In this document: positions 34,521 through 45,880 of the stretch, piece after piece
Layout: the number at the start of each line of letters is the position of its first letter
How positions within the stretch are numbered: the stretch's first letter is position 1
Source: Peromyscus leucopus
Taxonomy: Eukaryota > Chordata > Mammalia > Rodentia > Cricetidae
Direction: 5' to 3'
Assembly (NCBI RefSeq): GCF_004664715.2
Contig: NC_051063.1
Coordinates: 145,494,165-145,558,164 of the forward strand
DNA: 64,000 nucleotides
Program-made: the position numbers and the translations under genes
The notes under the pieces: model-generated
What the model was told of the DNA's origin: nothing
What the model saw: the letters and a program-made list of their open reading frames with translations, nothing else
Database searches by the model: none

Positions 34521-35560
34521 ATCCAATGGTTTCTTAGATGTGAAGCTAAAAGCAAACAAAAACAAAAACAACAACAACAAAAAAAAAACAGATGAATTTG
34601 ATTTAATCGAAATGAAAAGCGTTTGCACTCAAAAGGACACAGTCGGAAGTGAATGGAGGAAAACCTTCATGTACTTGATGGCATCCAGACTCTAGCATCA
34701 GGATATATAAATACCTCCTAGGGAACAATGGAAAGGCAAAGGCTTGTCTAAATGGGCACATGATTTGAATCAACATTTGCCCAGTAAAGGCATACAAATG
34801 GCCAACCAGTAAAAAAGATACACCACTAGTAATCAGAGAAGTTAAAACTTACAACACATTCAAATATCACTTCACTCAACAGCACAGCTACGGTTAAAAA
34901 CCCAGACGACAAGATGTGTTGGTGAGGAACAGAGGAGTGGCAACCCTCATCCTGGAACACCTCATTGGTAGGAACCTAAAACACGGAGGTGACCTTGGAA
35001 AACGGCTGAGTGGCTCCTCACAGCCGAGGTGTCATGTGACTCAGTGGTTACTCCCAGTCTTACACCCAAGAGAAACGAAAATGTATGTCCGTATAAAACT
35101 TGAATATAAATGCTTAGACGGCACTAATTATAATAGCCCCAAAGCACAAAGAATCCAAATGTCTATCAAAGGTAAGTTGATAAAAATCTAGTATATGCAG
35201 TGAAATACATGAAAAGGACAGAAGTACAGATGCTAAATATGAATAAACTAGGAATATATCAAGTCAGACACAACAGGCCGTATATTGTCTGACTGTTTAT
35301 ATGAAATGTCCAGAACAGGCAAAGCCACACAGCATAAACTGGCAGCTGCTAGGAGGAAATGAAAAATTGCTGCTTATGGCTGCATTGTGTCTCAAAACTC
35401 TATGGTAGACAATGGTTACAAAAATTTGTAAATATGAACACCACTATATTATATACTTTAAGAGAATAGCTTTAATGTTGTATGAATAAATGATCTCAAT
35501 AAAAATATGAGCAAAATTTAAAAACAAATGACAATTTGGGTAAAAATATTTACAACATGT

Positions 35561-35935
35561 ATCATGGATACCAGGATCAATATTGTAATATATAAAGAAC
35601 CTTTAACAGATATGAAAAGCTAGATCAAAAAATCCTATTTATAAATTGGCAAATAATATGAATAAGTCACACAAAACGACAATTCACAGAAAGAATTAGA
35701 GTTCCTTTAACATATGAAAAGATATTCAACTACAGTTTTAAAAATAGAAATGCAAATTTAAGCTATATTGAAATGTCATTTCTCACCCATCAGATTGGAA
35801 CTAACTTGAAAGCTTGACAATACACTTTGTTGAAACAGGCTATGGGGAAACTGGTGTTCTTATACACATGAGTAGAAATACAAATGGCATGTGCCCCTGA
35901 AAGGCAACTCAGAAGAGCAGCACAACTAAAAATTA
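35561..35935 (+). mobile_element. Further old L1-like fragment
   Basis: AT-rich text such as tttctcacccatcagattgg and aggctatggggaaactggtg matches the L1 3' part again, so a second copy or a rearranged one. Confidence 0.55.
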
Positions 35936-36014
35936 AAAGAGAGAGAAATAGCAATTCATTTTGCAATAACAGAAAACCAGCCAAACATACTGTGCTTGAT
36001 CTAGTAGCCTCACT

Positions 36015-36200
36015 CTGTGGTGGTTCGAATGAGATTGGCCCCTATAGGCCCATATATTTGACACTCAGTCCGCAGTTGGTGGAACTGTTTGGGAAGGATT
36101 AGGAGGTGTGGCCTTGTTGGAGGAGGTGTGTCACTGGGAGCGGGCTCTAGGTTTCAAAAGCCAATGCCATTCTTAGTTAGCTTTCTCTGCCACATGCTTG
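36015..36200 (+). mobile_element. MaLR LTR fragment (ORR1-like)
   Basis: Begins tgtggtggttcgaatgagat and continues aggaggtgtggccttgttgg, aggaggtgtgtcactggg. The 3' half is lost at an AT microsatellite. Confidence 0.75.
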
Positions 36201-36202
36201 AT

Positions 36203-36224
36203 CATATATATAATGTATAACATA

Positions 36225-36265
<41 letters not shown>
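36203..36265. repeat. (TA)n microsatellite
   Basis: Imperfect then perfect (TA)n. Confidence 0.93.
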
Positions 36266-36266
<1 letters not shown>

Positions 36267-36269
36267 TAT

Positions 36270-36999
36270 TTATTTATTACTTGGTGGGAAGAAAGTAAGG
36301 GCTATTCCTAATAGCAGAATGTCAACTGAAAAATGCAGTAGGGATGATAGAATATAAAACCAGAATTTTACAACTATCACTGTTAAGAATGTGTTAGGAA
36401 AGAGTTATCAACAGATGTTAAACCTAGAGAGAAATACTTGACAGAGAGCAGAATATAGAATGCTAATTAGTTAAAAGGGAGGAAATAGTCACTACAAAGT
36501 GGAGAAACTATGTATCAGCATGACAGGGTGATGAATGTCATCAATGTAGGACAGGTGGGCACTGTGCCTCTGGATGCAGTACACATCCCCCTTGTCGTGT
36601 TCTATCTGGGCACATGTCACTCAGATCGAGTCACGAGAAAACATCAGCCAACTCAAACTGAGAAACAGTCTACAAAAAGCTGGCATCTATGTATATTTAT
36701 TGAAATTTCAGTGTCATGGAAGGCAGAGTCTGGGGAGAAACTATTCTGGATTAAAGACCAGAGCCATGATACCTAATGCAACACACAATCCTTTACTGGA
36801 TCTGTACTGGATGAAAAATCATGGAGGGCAGAATGGAGATAATCAACAAAGTGGAACGTAACCACTGTGCCAAGGTTAAACTTCCTATGTTTCATAACTG
36901 TGCTGTGGCTATCCTTGTTCTTACAGAAAACACACCGAATATCTGGGAATAAGGGACATGATATTTTCAAAATGCTTTAAAATTTTGTTACACTTTGAT
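36270..36999. other. Intron, nothing recognised
   Basis: AT-rich, possibly old LINE sequence; not identifiable by eye. Confidence 0.4.
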
Positions 37000-37184
37000 A
37001 TAACTTGTGTGCATGTATGTGTAAGTATCCGGGAATGCACATGCCATGGCCTGTATGTGGAGGTCAGAGGACAAACTGTGGAGGGGGGTCCCTTCCTTCC
37101 ACCACGTGAATTCCAGGGATTGAACTCGGGTCTCCGTGCTCGGTGGCAAGCGTGTTTACCTGCTAAGCCATCTCCTTGGCCCCT
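37000..37184 (-). mobile_element. B3-type SINE
   Basis: Contains tatgtggaggtcagaggaca, gggattgaactcgggtctcc and ends taagccatctccttggcccc. Confidence 0.85.
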
Positions 37185-37799
37185 CCAAAGTAGGCAGCCA
37201 CCCCTTTGGCCATGTGCATATGCATGTGCATGTGTTTATATGCACATCGGCACAGATAGACAGCGAAAACAGACACAGGGAAGGACCACAGACGGTGACT
37301 ATGGGTCTCACAAACAAGAGGCACCAGCCAGCTCATCTCCCACTCACATAGTTCCAAGGTCTCCAAGAGCGAAAACCCCTGGTATTCTGGAAAGTCACGT
37401 TCGTATGTGATTCCCTTTTCCGGTTCATACTTTTAGACGCGTGCACTTGTGTAAGTCAACAGTTCCTATACGGAGGCCTGCCTAACTCCAGTGCCTCACA
37501 GACTGTAAGTTTCCCTCCTCAAGGAAAAAATCCACATTGGCATGTCTACCACGCTGTAAACCAATGTAACCAACTGCTCGGCTTGAACTAACACGTGTCG
37601 TTTGTATTTAAGCATACACGTCTTTTCTAGGAAGAGCCAGGGACTCTGCGAGCACTCTCGCACACTATGGACTATGGGTTGGTGATGCTTCTCTAAACTG
37701 AGCTCGAACCTTTCATGCACACTGGCAATACTGGGTCTCGGAGAAGGCACTTTCATCCCAGTGAGTTTGGTTACAAGCTGTGGCCCTTGCTGAAATTAA
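37185..37799. other. Intron, nothing recognised
   Basis: A gcatatgcatgtgcatgtg run lies at about 37215. No exon recognised. Confidence 0.45.
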
Positions 37800-37969
37800 T
37801 CTGAATATGGTATTGCTTGATAGATTTCTGAGTTTTAGAAATGGGTAAACAAAGGGGAAAAAAAGTCAAAGCTTTGCAGGCAGATATAGTCATGAAAAAG
37901 TTTAAGGAACATTATTTGAAAAGCTACTTATATACTCTATAACACAAATACACTAAAGAAAAAAAAATC

Positions 37970-39160
37970 ACACGATCATAGCAGCACGTGACAAAGCAGT
38001 CAACAGACTCCAATGTCCATTCACAAAGAAAACAAAACCTTCAGTAAGCTGGGGAAGGAGGAAACTTTGTAACAGCTGATGTCGTACTCGACAGTGAAAA
38101 GCCTGCAGCTCTCCTTCCGAGGTCAGAAAGTGGACAAGGATGTCCCCCTCACCGCTTCTCTCCTTCCAAGGTCAGAAAGTAGACAAGGATGTCCCCCTCA
38201 CCGCTTCTCTCCTTCCAAGGTCAGAAAGTAGACAAGGATGTCCCCTTCACCGCTTTGCTAACCACGAGTTCTGAACAGTGCGATGGGACAAGAAGATGAG
38301 ATAGAAGGTGCATAGATTGGAAGTGAAGAAATAAACTGTCTTTATTTGCAGATGATACACTGAAATGCTGACAGCATTTTTTTGTTGTTGTTTTAAAAAT
38401 CTTGGGCCCGAGAAGCACTTATAGCAAGGTAAAAGCTGATCGTTTCCATTCATCCACCAACAAAGAGGAATGTGAAATTCAAAACAACACCATTTGCATT
38501 ACCATCAACGCAAATTGAAATATTTAATACAACTTCATTTTATAATTGGATTCCAAACTAAAATCTAACAAAACAAGTGTAGTATCCATGTTACAAAACT
38601 ATCAAACTACAACTTCGCTGAAAGGAAGTTTTTGAAAAAACCACACAGAGAGACATTTTGTGCTCATATAGCAGGACACAATGCTCTTAAGATGTCAATT
38701 CTAGAGACCTAGCACAATGCCGGTTGAAATGTAAAGGAGCTATTTTATGGGTATTGACAAGTGATTCTAGAGCTTATAGGAGAAGACTGAAAACAGTCAA
38801 CACAGCACTAACAAAGACTGAAAGTGGAACCTAGCACTTCCTGACGTGGAAACAGTGCCAAAAATGAGTGAGCAGAACAGAGTACAGAGTTCAGAGTTAG
38901 ACCCGCTGATCTTTGATGAACCCCAAAGGCAACACAGTGAAGCCTTTCCCACATACAGTGTTGGAGTCACTGAACATTCAAACGAAATAAAATGCATCTA
39001 GACACAGATCTCACCTTCGTAAAAATTAACCTGAAATGGGTCATATACCTAGAACTAAAACACAGAACTATAGGAAAATCTCGGTGACCTTGGGTTTATA
39101 ATAACTTTTTAGATAAAACACGGAACATGGAATAATTGATAAGTTGGGATGTCATTAAAA
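37970..39160 (+). mobile_element. Old L1 ORF2 fragment
   Basis: Recognisable L1 blocks include the RT active-site region tttgcagatgatacac at about 38345 and acaaggatgtcccc upstream. An internal 49-bp unit is triplicated at 38109-38255. Stops throughout. Confidence 0.7.
38109..38255. repeat. 49-bp tandem triplication inside L1
   Basis: ctctccttcc begins copies at 38109, 38158 and 38207. Each holds ggtcagaaagt(a/g)gacaagg and gtcccc(c/t)tcaccgct. 49 is not a multiple of three, so each added copy shifts the ORF2 frame. Confidence 0.95.
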
Positions 39161-39171
39161 TTGTAATTTTC

Positions 39172-39352
39172 TGGGCCAGTGAGATAGCTCAGTGGATTAA
39201 GATTCTTGCCACCAAGGCTGAGGACCAGAGTTCATCTCCAGAGCCCACACGGTAAAAGGAGATGCCAGACTTCAGCAAGTTGTCCTCCGACCTTTACCCG
39301 TGCACCATGGCAGGCATGCATTCACATACATAAACATATAAGGTGAAAATTT
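39172..39352 (+). mobile_element. B3-type SINE
   Basis: Contains gggccagtgagatagctcag, gaggaccagagttcatctcc and gttgtcctccgacc. Confidence 0.82.
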
Positions 39353-39359
39353 CAACTAA

Positions 39360-39895
39360 AAACAAACTCTGCCCTGATAAAGACAATGCCAGGAGAATAA
39401 AATGGCAAATCTAGGGGAATATTCGCCAATATCAGATACTTCTGATAAAGACTTACTCAAAATATAGAAGGAACTCTTAAAACTCAACCGCAAGAAAACC
39501 TGATTTTAAAAATAGCAAAGACCTTACTTAATAAACACCTCTCTAATGAAGATGCTGGATGGCAAAGCCAGAAAGATTCTCCACATCACCATCAGCAGAA
39601 CTTACTGGAGTGGTCATACCCAGGACAATGACAGGTCCGAGTGCTATAGAAGATGCAGAGGACCATGGCTGGCGGGAATGTAAAACCATGCAGCTGCTCT
39701 CTGAAGGCAATGTGACAGTCTCTTACAAAATGGTTCTTGCCATGTGATCCAGAATTTACCCAAGAGTGGGAAACATATGTCCTCACAACAACCTGCAGGA
39801 TTTTACAGCAACGTCACACAGAATTGAGAAATGATAGATTAACTAAGATGTCCTTTAAGAGGTGAATGGGTAAATCAAATATTCATTGCTAAAAA
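39360..39895 (+). mobile_element. Old L1 fragment
   Basis: L1 3' text such as ttactcaaaatatagaagga and gatgtcctttaagaggtgaa. Probably a continuation of the L1 left of the B3. Confidence 0.6.
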
Positions 39896-39924
39896 TGAAG
39901 AGTGTTCTCTCTGTCTCTGTCTCT

Positions 39925-40077
39925 CTCTCTTTGGTTTTTTAAGACAGGGTTTCTCTGTGTAACAGCCTGGCTGTCCTGGATCTTGCTCTGTAGACCAGGC
40001 TGGCCTTGAACTCACAGAGATCTGCCTGCCTCTGTCTCGGGAGAGCTGGGACTAAAGGCATGCGCCACCATGCCTGG
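39925..40077 (-). mobile_element. B1 SINE
   Basis: aagacagggtttctctgtgt, accaggctggccttgaactc and gcatgcgccaccatgcctgg in reverse orientation. Confidence 0.93.
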
Positions 40078-40093
40078 TGGGAAAGGTGTTCTT

Positions 40094-40180
40094 TTTTTTT
40101 TTCCCCAGAGCTGAGGACCGAACTCAGGGCCTTGTGCTTGCTAGGCAAGCGCTCTACCACTGAGCTAAATCCCCAGCCCC
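40094..40180 (-). mobile_element. ID SINE
   Basis: 87 bp from a T-run to ctaaatccccagcccc, with ctctaccactgagc and the reverse box B. Flanked by gggaaaggtgttctt at 40079-40093 and 40181-40195, a perfect 15-bp target duplication. Confidence 0.96.
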
Positions 40181-40697
40181 GGGAAAGGTGTTCTTAAGCC
40201 ATAAACACACATGGGGGAAACGTAAATGTGTATTGCAGAGTGAAAGAAGGCAGTGTAAGCACATCCTACACGATTTCAACCACACGGCATTCTGGGATAG
40301 GCAAACTATAGCTATCGGTGGTCGCCGGAGGTTCAGGCAGGGAAGGAGGAATCAGAAGGGCAGGGAGGACTGTTCCGGAAGTTGAGCTATTCCGTATGTA
40401 TCTGCACTGGTGGGTACACATCTTTACATGTCTGTCAGACCCACAGAACGAGAAGCAGCGAGAGTGAGCCCTGGTGTGAGCTGCGGAACTGGGTTCTAAT
40501 AATGTGTTAATCCAGGGGCATCATTGGTACTAAAATGCCACTCTAATGATTAAACAAATCAAAACAACTCTCTGGCAGGATGCCAATGTGAATCGAGAAT
40601 TATAAAATATTCATATCCTTCCTCTCAGCACTTTCACTTCTGGAAGCTGACTGAAGCAAATTGTTTTTACACAAGAACATCCAGAATTATTGATACT

Positions 40698-40699
<2 letters not shown>

Positions 40700-40747
<48 letters not shown>
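40700..40747. repeat. (CA)n microsatellite
   Basis: About 23 ca units. Confidence 0.97.
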
Positions 40748-40748
<1 letters not shown>

Positions 40749-40838
40749 CATATGCCTGCCGGAGTTCTTACAGTCAATAAATGATGCCACATGCCACACA
40801 GTGAAGGCAGCCAGAAACCTGGTAAAACACAACTCTGA

Positions 40839-40860
40839 CTTTTTTTTTTTTTTTTTTTTT
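40839..40860 (-). repeat. Poly(T) run
   Basis: About 22 T bases. Confidence 0.85.
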
Positions 40861-41688
40861 CTCACTGGCAGCTGCCACCCAGCCCGCCATTCATTCCTAC
40901 TCCTCACGTCTCTTGAGTCTGTCCACATCTGTCCGTCTTCCCTGGCCTCCTGAATCGGGGCTGTCTTCACTCCATACCCAGGCTGCTGTGGCCCCCTTGA
41001 AGCTGTCGCTCAGCTTACATCCCATCATCTACTTCACCCTCCCTCCCACGGAGCAGTCCGCTTAGACTGGCAATCTGGTCTCATGTCCCTGCTTGAAAGT
41101 CTCCCACTGCTGTCAGGATTTCTTACTGGGACTTTCGATGCCCTACCAGAACGATGCCCATCTACTGTTTTTATCACCCCTCTGGCCCAGGACATGACAT
41201 CATACTTGAGTGGCCAATCTTTGTCTCACCTTTGATAAAGGCCTTTTGGGGAGAGTCTGTGGACCTGTCCCTCAGCTTCAGGTACCTCTAACTATGGCCG
41301 TCACTTGCTCTTTTCTGCCTCACGGGCATCACAGACTCATCGTCCAACTTGGAGTCTACCTCTCTCTAGCACCTGCTCACCCCGCCTCTCCTGCATATAG
41401 TACCAGCATGCCCTCAGTGGTCTGTACTCCCAGAAATCCGAGAACCCGCTTCGATCCTCCTCCTGCCCCACCACACCTCATTTCTATGGCCTGTCTACAC
41501 TGCCTCCCAGACCTGTCTCAAATGATCTACTTTCCTCCATCCCCAGTATCTCCATCCGTCCTCAAAACCACCTCAAGCTCTGCCTCTGCTGTTTCAGTAG
41601 CCTCCTAAGTGACTTCCTCCCTTCCAGGCTTGGCACACCCTCCCCAGTCCTACCTCTACAAATCAGGTGGAAGGATCTTGTTTGCTTT
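40861..41688. other. Intron, possible L2-like fragment
   Basis: The text gcttgaaagtctcccactgc then tgtcaggatttctt resembles the reverse complement of an L2 3' region. Support is weak. The 132-codon plus ORF inside is not a known protein. Confidence 0.35.
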
Positions 41689-41720
41689 TTCTTTCTTTCT
41701 TTCTTTCTTTTTTTTTTTTT
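41689..41720. repeat. (CTTT)n/poly(T) microsatellite
   Basis: Four or five cttt units, then T12. Confidence 0.9.
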
Positions 41721-42562
41721 AGTGCTAGTTTTGAATCTGAGTGATGTCTTTTTGGGAGTATGTATTTGGGGCCTATCACTCAACCTTTCTAATTCCTGTC
41801 TTCCTTATCTATAAGCTGGAAATAATACGTTACACAGCGGTATTAATGATTAAAAGAGATGATCTAGATAAAGTGAGCAGTTGGGGCACTCCAGCGTACT
41901 GTGAGTGGGAGTATAAATTGTCAGACAAAATTTAAAAGACATAGTTATAATATATTCTTAGTACGGTGTCATTATTATCTCACTGGAAATAACAGGAATG
42001 GGTTAGTACATATTTTAAACTCTAGGAAAAATGCAAAAAGGTGCTCTGAGCAGATGATATGATACAAAGCGACCTGACTCGCTGTGGTGGTTAGATCCAG
42101 ATGTCACCAGTGCAGCTCTGGTGCCCAGATGTTTAGTCAAACACCAGTTCAGGTGTTTTAAGGCTGTAGTTTATAGATAGTTCACACCGTCAGCTTTAAG
42201 TAAAGGAGACTACTGTCAACCATATGAATGACCCTCAGCCAGTCCGTTGTCCTTCAGATAAAGACACTGCAGTTTCCCACTTCCAGCCTCTCTGTACTGT
42301 CCTGGGGATATCTGGCTTGCTGGTTCCCAAAGCATGTAAACCAGTTCCTTAAAACTTCCCTCTCTTTCTCCCTGTCTCTCTCCCCGTCCCTCCTTTGCTA
42401 CCGATTCTATTTGTAGCAATTGTACACATTCTGTCTTCTTTGGAGAACCCTGAATGACAGACATGCCGAGGATTCTCACAATGACAAAGTGACCGCCAAC
42501 CAACAGTATACCTTTAAATGGCTCCAGGCCACGATTTTAGAGTAGAAACAAAAGACCCAGTC
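41721..42562. other. Intron with a possible LTR remnant
   Basis: About 42069-42460 starts gctgtggtggttagatcc and ends tctttggagaaccctgaatg, phrases common to LTR/MaLR-type repeats. Too diverged to name. Confidence 0.35.
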
Positions 42563-42728
42563 ATGGGGCTGGAGAGATGACTCAGCAGTTATGACGTTGT
42601 TATTGACATTACTGACAGAGGACCTGAGTTCGGTACCCAGGACCCATGTCAGGTGGTTCACAACTGCCTATAACTCCAACTCCAGAGGATATGATGCTTC
42701 TGGCTTCTGAGGGTACCCACACATATGT

Positions 42729-42782
<54 letters not shown>

Positions 42783-42800
42783 ACAATTTTAAAAAAAGTA
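42563..42800 (+). mobile_element. B2/B3-type SINE with (CA)n
   Basis: Begins tggggctggagagatgactc, has gacctgagttcggtacccag and a (CA)n at 42729-42777 before the A-rich tail. Confidence 0.88.
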
Positions 42801-43030
42801 CATCCTTTTTTCCCTTCCAAACACATCAGTCTGTTTAGTAGTATGAGCTAATAAAGATAAAGAGACTCCACCTGGGAACAGTACTTGAGTCCTACATGTG
42901 ATGTGAGAAATAGAGTCTCAGGCTGTTCGTGGAACATGCAGTTAGCAGCAGGGACTGGCATCCTGCACTCACCTGCTTAGCTTTCTAATAAGAAAATCTT
43001 TGCTAAGCATCCATGCTGACCAAGTGTTTT

Positions 43031-43204
43031 TTTTTTTTTTTTTTTTTTTTTTTTTGGTTTTTCGAGACAGGGTTTCTCTGTGTAGCTTTGCGCCTCTCCT
43101 GGAACTCACTTGGTAGCCCAGGCTGGCCTCGAACTCACAGGGATCCACCTGGCTCTGCCTCCCGAGTGCTGGGATTAAAGGCGTGCGCCACCACCGCCCG
43201 GCTT
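43031..43204 (-). mobile_element. Young B1 SINE
   Basis: T-run then ggtttttcgagacagggttt to ccaccgcccggct. Flanks ctgaccaagtgtttt at 43016-43030 and 43205-43219 give a 15-bp target duplication. It lies 100 bp downstream of a TTC23 exon on the transcribed strand, in sense orientation. Confidence 0.96.
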
Positions 43205-43303
43205 CTGACCAAGTGTTTTAAGATCTTCAGCACATGACAGGGCCAGGCATTTTGTGGTTCTTGTGTCTAGCACAGTTTTGGTGGCCAGTGTATTGCACCT
43301 TAC

Positions 43304-43481
43304 CTGTGAGAAATGATTGACAGCAGCATCGTGGAATCCCAGGGCTTGCTCCACGCCTGCCAGTTCCCTTAGGACTGGTACACAGTCGAGACTTTTTTCA
43401 TCTCTGACGGTCTCAGTATACTCCAAAGCCTTTTGATAGAAGGGCAAAGCTTCTTTTGATCTTTTCTGACCTTGATACAGC
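43304..43481 (-). CDS. Ttc23: TTC23 coding exon, TPR repeat pair
   Basis: This 178-nt exon supplies the last base of the Gln codon and then 59 codons: LYQGQKRSKEALPFYQKALE, a variable loop (YTETVRDEKSLDC), and VPVLRELAGVEQALGFHDAA ending VNHFSQ. The acceptor is a T-rich run ending in tag at 43484-43482, and the donor is CAG|gtaagg. Two TPR-like helices are visible (KEALPFYQKALEY and LRELAGVEQALGFHDAAVNHF). The next intron is the longest seen, 19.4 kb. A young B1 with a target duplication lies about 100 bp downstream of the donor at 43031-43204, close but not touching splice signals. Confidence 0.94.
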
Positions 43482-43971
43482 CTAAAAAAAAAATCAAACA
43501 AAACAAAACAAAAAAAAAAAAGGGATTACTTTTAAATGAGTTAACCATTCTACCTCTACTTGACCTGATAGGATTTGCCTTTTGGACCCTGGTGCCCAGG
43601 CTTGTTTCCTTGCATGAAAAACTTCTCCTCCAAAAGGAAGTAGAGCATGATGGTCAGGAGGATTGATTCTGGGAAAACCAGAAAGGGGTAAGTACTAGCT
43701 TCCCATTCACCAAATTCCCGACTTTCAGTCACCTGTAAACAGCTTCCTCACCTATAAGTTAAGAGTAACAACAGTACCTGCTTCCTAGGGTCGTTATGAA
43801 TATTAAATTAATTCATATTTATGAAAGTAGCTAGTAGAGTCTCTTGACACATACTAAGAGCTATGTAGGTGTTTTAGTTTAAGAAATATATTGTTTCAGT
43901 GATGACGCTCATAAAGGATGCTGAGATCCCGAAAACTGATCTGTTTAGAAATTGTCCAATATGGTGCTAGA
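43482..43971. other. Intron, nothing recognised
   Basis: A-rich run at about 43498-43521 upstream of the exon acceptor. No element recognised. Confidence 0.45.
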
Positions 43972-44118
43972 CACAGTAGCGCCCACCTTTAATCCCAGCA
44001 CCAGAGAGGCAGAAGCAGGAGGATCTCCACGAGTTCAAGGCCAGCCTGGTCTACATGGTGAGTTCAGGGCAGCCAGGGCTCTGTGGAGACTTTGTCTCAA
44101 GATCCCAGAAAAAAAAAA
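43972..44118 (+). mobile_element. B1 SINE
   Basis: ctttaatcccagcaccagag, ttcaaggccagcctggtcta and an A9 tail. Confidence 0.92.
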
Positions 44119-44121
44119 TTG

Positions 44122-44280
44122 TCCATAGCGGGTGGAGCGATGGCTCAGTGGGTGAGGACACTCGTGTGAGCGTGAGGACTTGAGTTTGGATCCCAGCATC
44201 CAAGGAGAAAGTCAGAGGCAGCTGCGCCCTCTCTTAACCCCAGAGCTCTGAGGCAGAAACGGAAGACTCCTGGGGATCCC
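44122..44280 (+). mobile_element. B4/B2-type SINE, partial
   Basis: ggtggagcgatggctcagtg and gacttgagtttggatcccag are a tRNA-derived SINE head; the 3' part is diverged and runs to the G-rich tract. Confidence 0.7.
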
Positions 44281-44295
44281 GTGTCAACGGAGTAG

Positions 44296-44460
44296 AGGGA
44301 AGAGGGAGGGGGGAGGGAGGAGGGGGGAGGGAGGAGGGGGGAGGGAGGAAGGGGGAGGGAGGAGGGGGGAGGGAGGAGGGGGGAGGGAGGAAGGGGGAGG
44401 GAGGAGGGGGGAGGGAGGAGGGGGGAGGGAGGAAGGGGGAGGGAGGAGGGGGAGGGAGAG
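44296..44460 (+). repeat. GGGAGGGAGG purine minisatellite
   Basis: About 165 bp built on gggggagggaggag/aag, a higher-order repeat of about 45 bp. Dense G-runs on the plus strand; the TTC23 RNA would carry the pyrimidine strand. Confidence 0.96.
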
Positions 44461-45036
44461 AGGTATCTTTTCTAGTATTGCTGATGATATGAAATATTAA
44501 CTTTGGGGAGGTTATATTGAACAAAAACTCCCCAGTACCAAGATTATGCACAAATATGGACACACCCACACACTGACCCTACCGACAGCACAGGAATTGA
44601 TCAAGAGATATTCAGCAGGACAGGAGAAACACACAAGGAAGTTTACCTTAGTTTTGCTCTAGTGATAGCGGAAAAGTACAAAGCACTTCAAACTCACCAT
44701 CAGGGGACGTCCATGCAGGTCACAGTCAGAGTATGCTGTACAAGGTCAAGGAACCATTAAAGTGAATGCTGAACTTTATTAGCCCAGACACACACTCATT
44801 TCATGTTTGTTAGTAAAACAGCAGGCTTTAAAGCTATTTTGTGCACCAGCTCCTGCATGTGAAATTTTTATAGGTAATCTAAATGGGTACAAATGCACAG
44901 GGGGGCATCCTAAGAGATGGTCGTGAACATGCCAGCGATCATTCTCTCTGAGCAACTGAATTATGAATGGTTTACCACTCTTAATTATGATTTTTTTAAT
45001 TTACCAAAGTCTCTTCTATATAATTAGGCTAGTTAT
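44461..45036. other. Intron, nothing recognised
   Basis: No element or exon recognised on either strand. Confidence 0.45.
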
Positions 45037-45042
45037 ATGTGT

Positions 45043-45083
<41 letters not shown>
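45037..45083. repeat. (TG)n microsatellite
   Basis: (TG)n with early ta interruptions. Confidence 0.95.
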
Positions 45084-45085
<2 letters not shown>

Positions 45086-45261
45086 ATGCTAGCTCAACAT
45101 TAGAAGTACAGGTGACAATGGAAAACAGTCTTAGTTTCTTAGGACAATAACTTATGTCCCTATAAACTGTTTAACAAGCAGAACAAGTGACATTTACAGT
45201 ATTAGTCTTCAAAATATTAAGACTATTATATACATTTCATTCATGGAGTAACTTTACATCC

Positions 45262-45443
45262 AAAGTTATTTATTTTTATGTATGAGTGCTTTGTCTGCAT
45301 GTACACGTGCAGGCCATAAGAGGGCACCAGATCCCATCGTAGATGGTTGTGAGCCACCACGTGGGTGCTGGTGGTAATTGAACCCAGGACCTCTGGAAGA
45401 GCAGCCAAGGCTCTTTGCCACTGAGCCATCTCTCCAGCCCAGG
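45262..45443 (-). mobile_element. B2 SINE
   Basis: atggttgtgagccaccacgt, aattgaacccaggacctctg and ccactgagccatctctccag in reverse orientation. Confidence 0.94.
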
Positions 45444-45682
45444 CCCAAAGTTCTTAATGAAAGACATGGATCCCTCCTATGCTGCTCTCCAGCCAGCAGC
45501 TTTAGCACACGAGATGCTTCAGCTCCCATGGCACAGGTAAACAGACACCACAGAGCAGGCCTCATTCTCACTCGGCCACTGGGTGGTTTTCATGTCTATG
45601 TTTGCTGTACAAAGGAATTAACTGATAGAAGGAGAGACACTTTTCAGATCTGGGGTCTCAATGGCCATGATAAGATAAAGGG

Positions 45683-45827
45683 TGGGGTGTCTCAGTAGTT
45701 AAGGTCACTTGCTGCTGTTTCCGAGGACCAGAGTGCAGTTCCAGCACCCACACTGGGTGGTTCACAGTTCAGTTCCAGGGGATTTGATACCCTCTTCTGG
45801 TCTGGGAGGGCAGTGGCATGCACCTGT

Positions 45828-45880
<53 letters not shown>
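45683..45880 (+). mobile_element. B2-like SINE with (TG)n tail
   Basis: gtctcagtagttaaggtcac, ccagcacccacactgggtgg, then (TG)n at 45829-45880. The tail is (TG)n rather than the usual (CA)n for this strand. Confidence 0.75.

Larger units (their letters stand above)
33610..35560 (+). mobile_element. Old L1 ORF2 3' part, interrupted by two B1 copies
   Basis: Plus-strand L1 text in order: caaaattccagtgg (about 33737), cttttgacaagc (about 33951), gtgcaaagaagagtgaagtt (about 34225), ttgcccagtaaaggcataca (about 34777) and aatccaaatgtctatc (about 35151). The copy is old and full of stops. B1 insertions at 34001-34172 and 34361-34520 split it. Confidence 0.75.
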
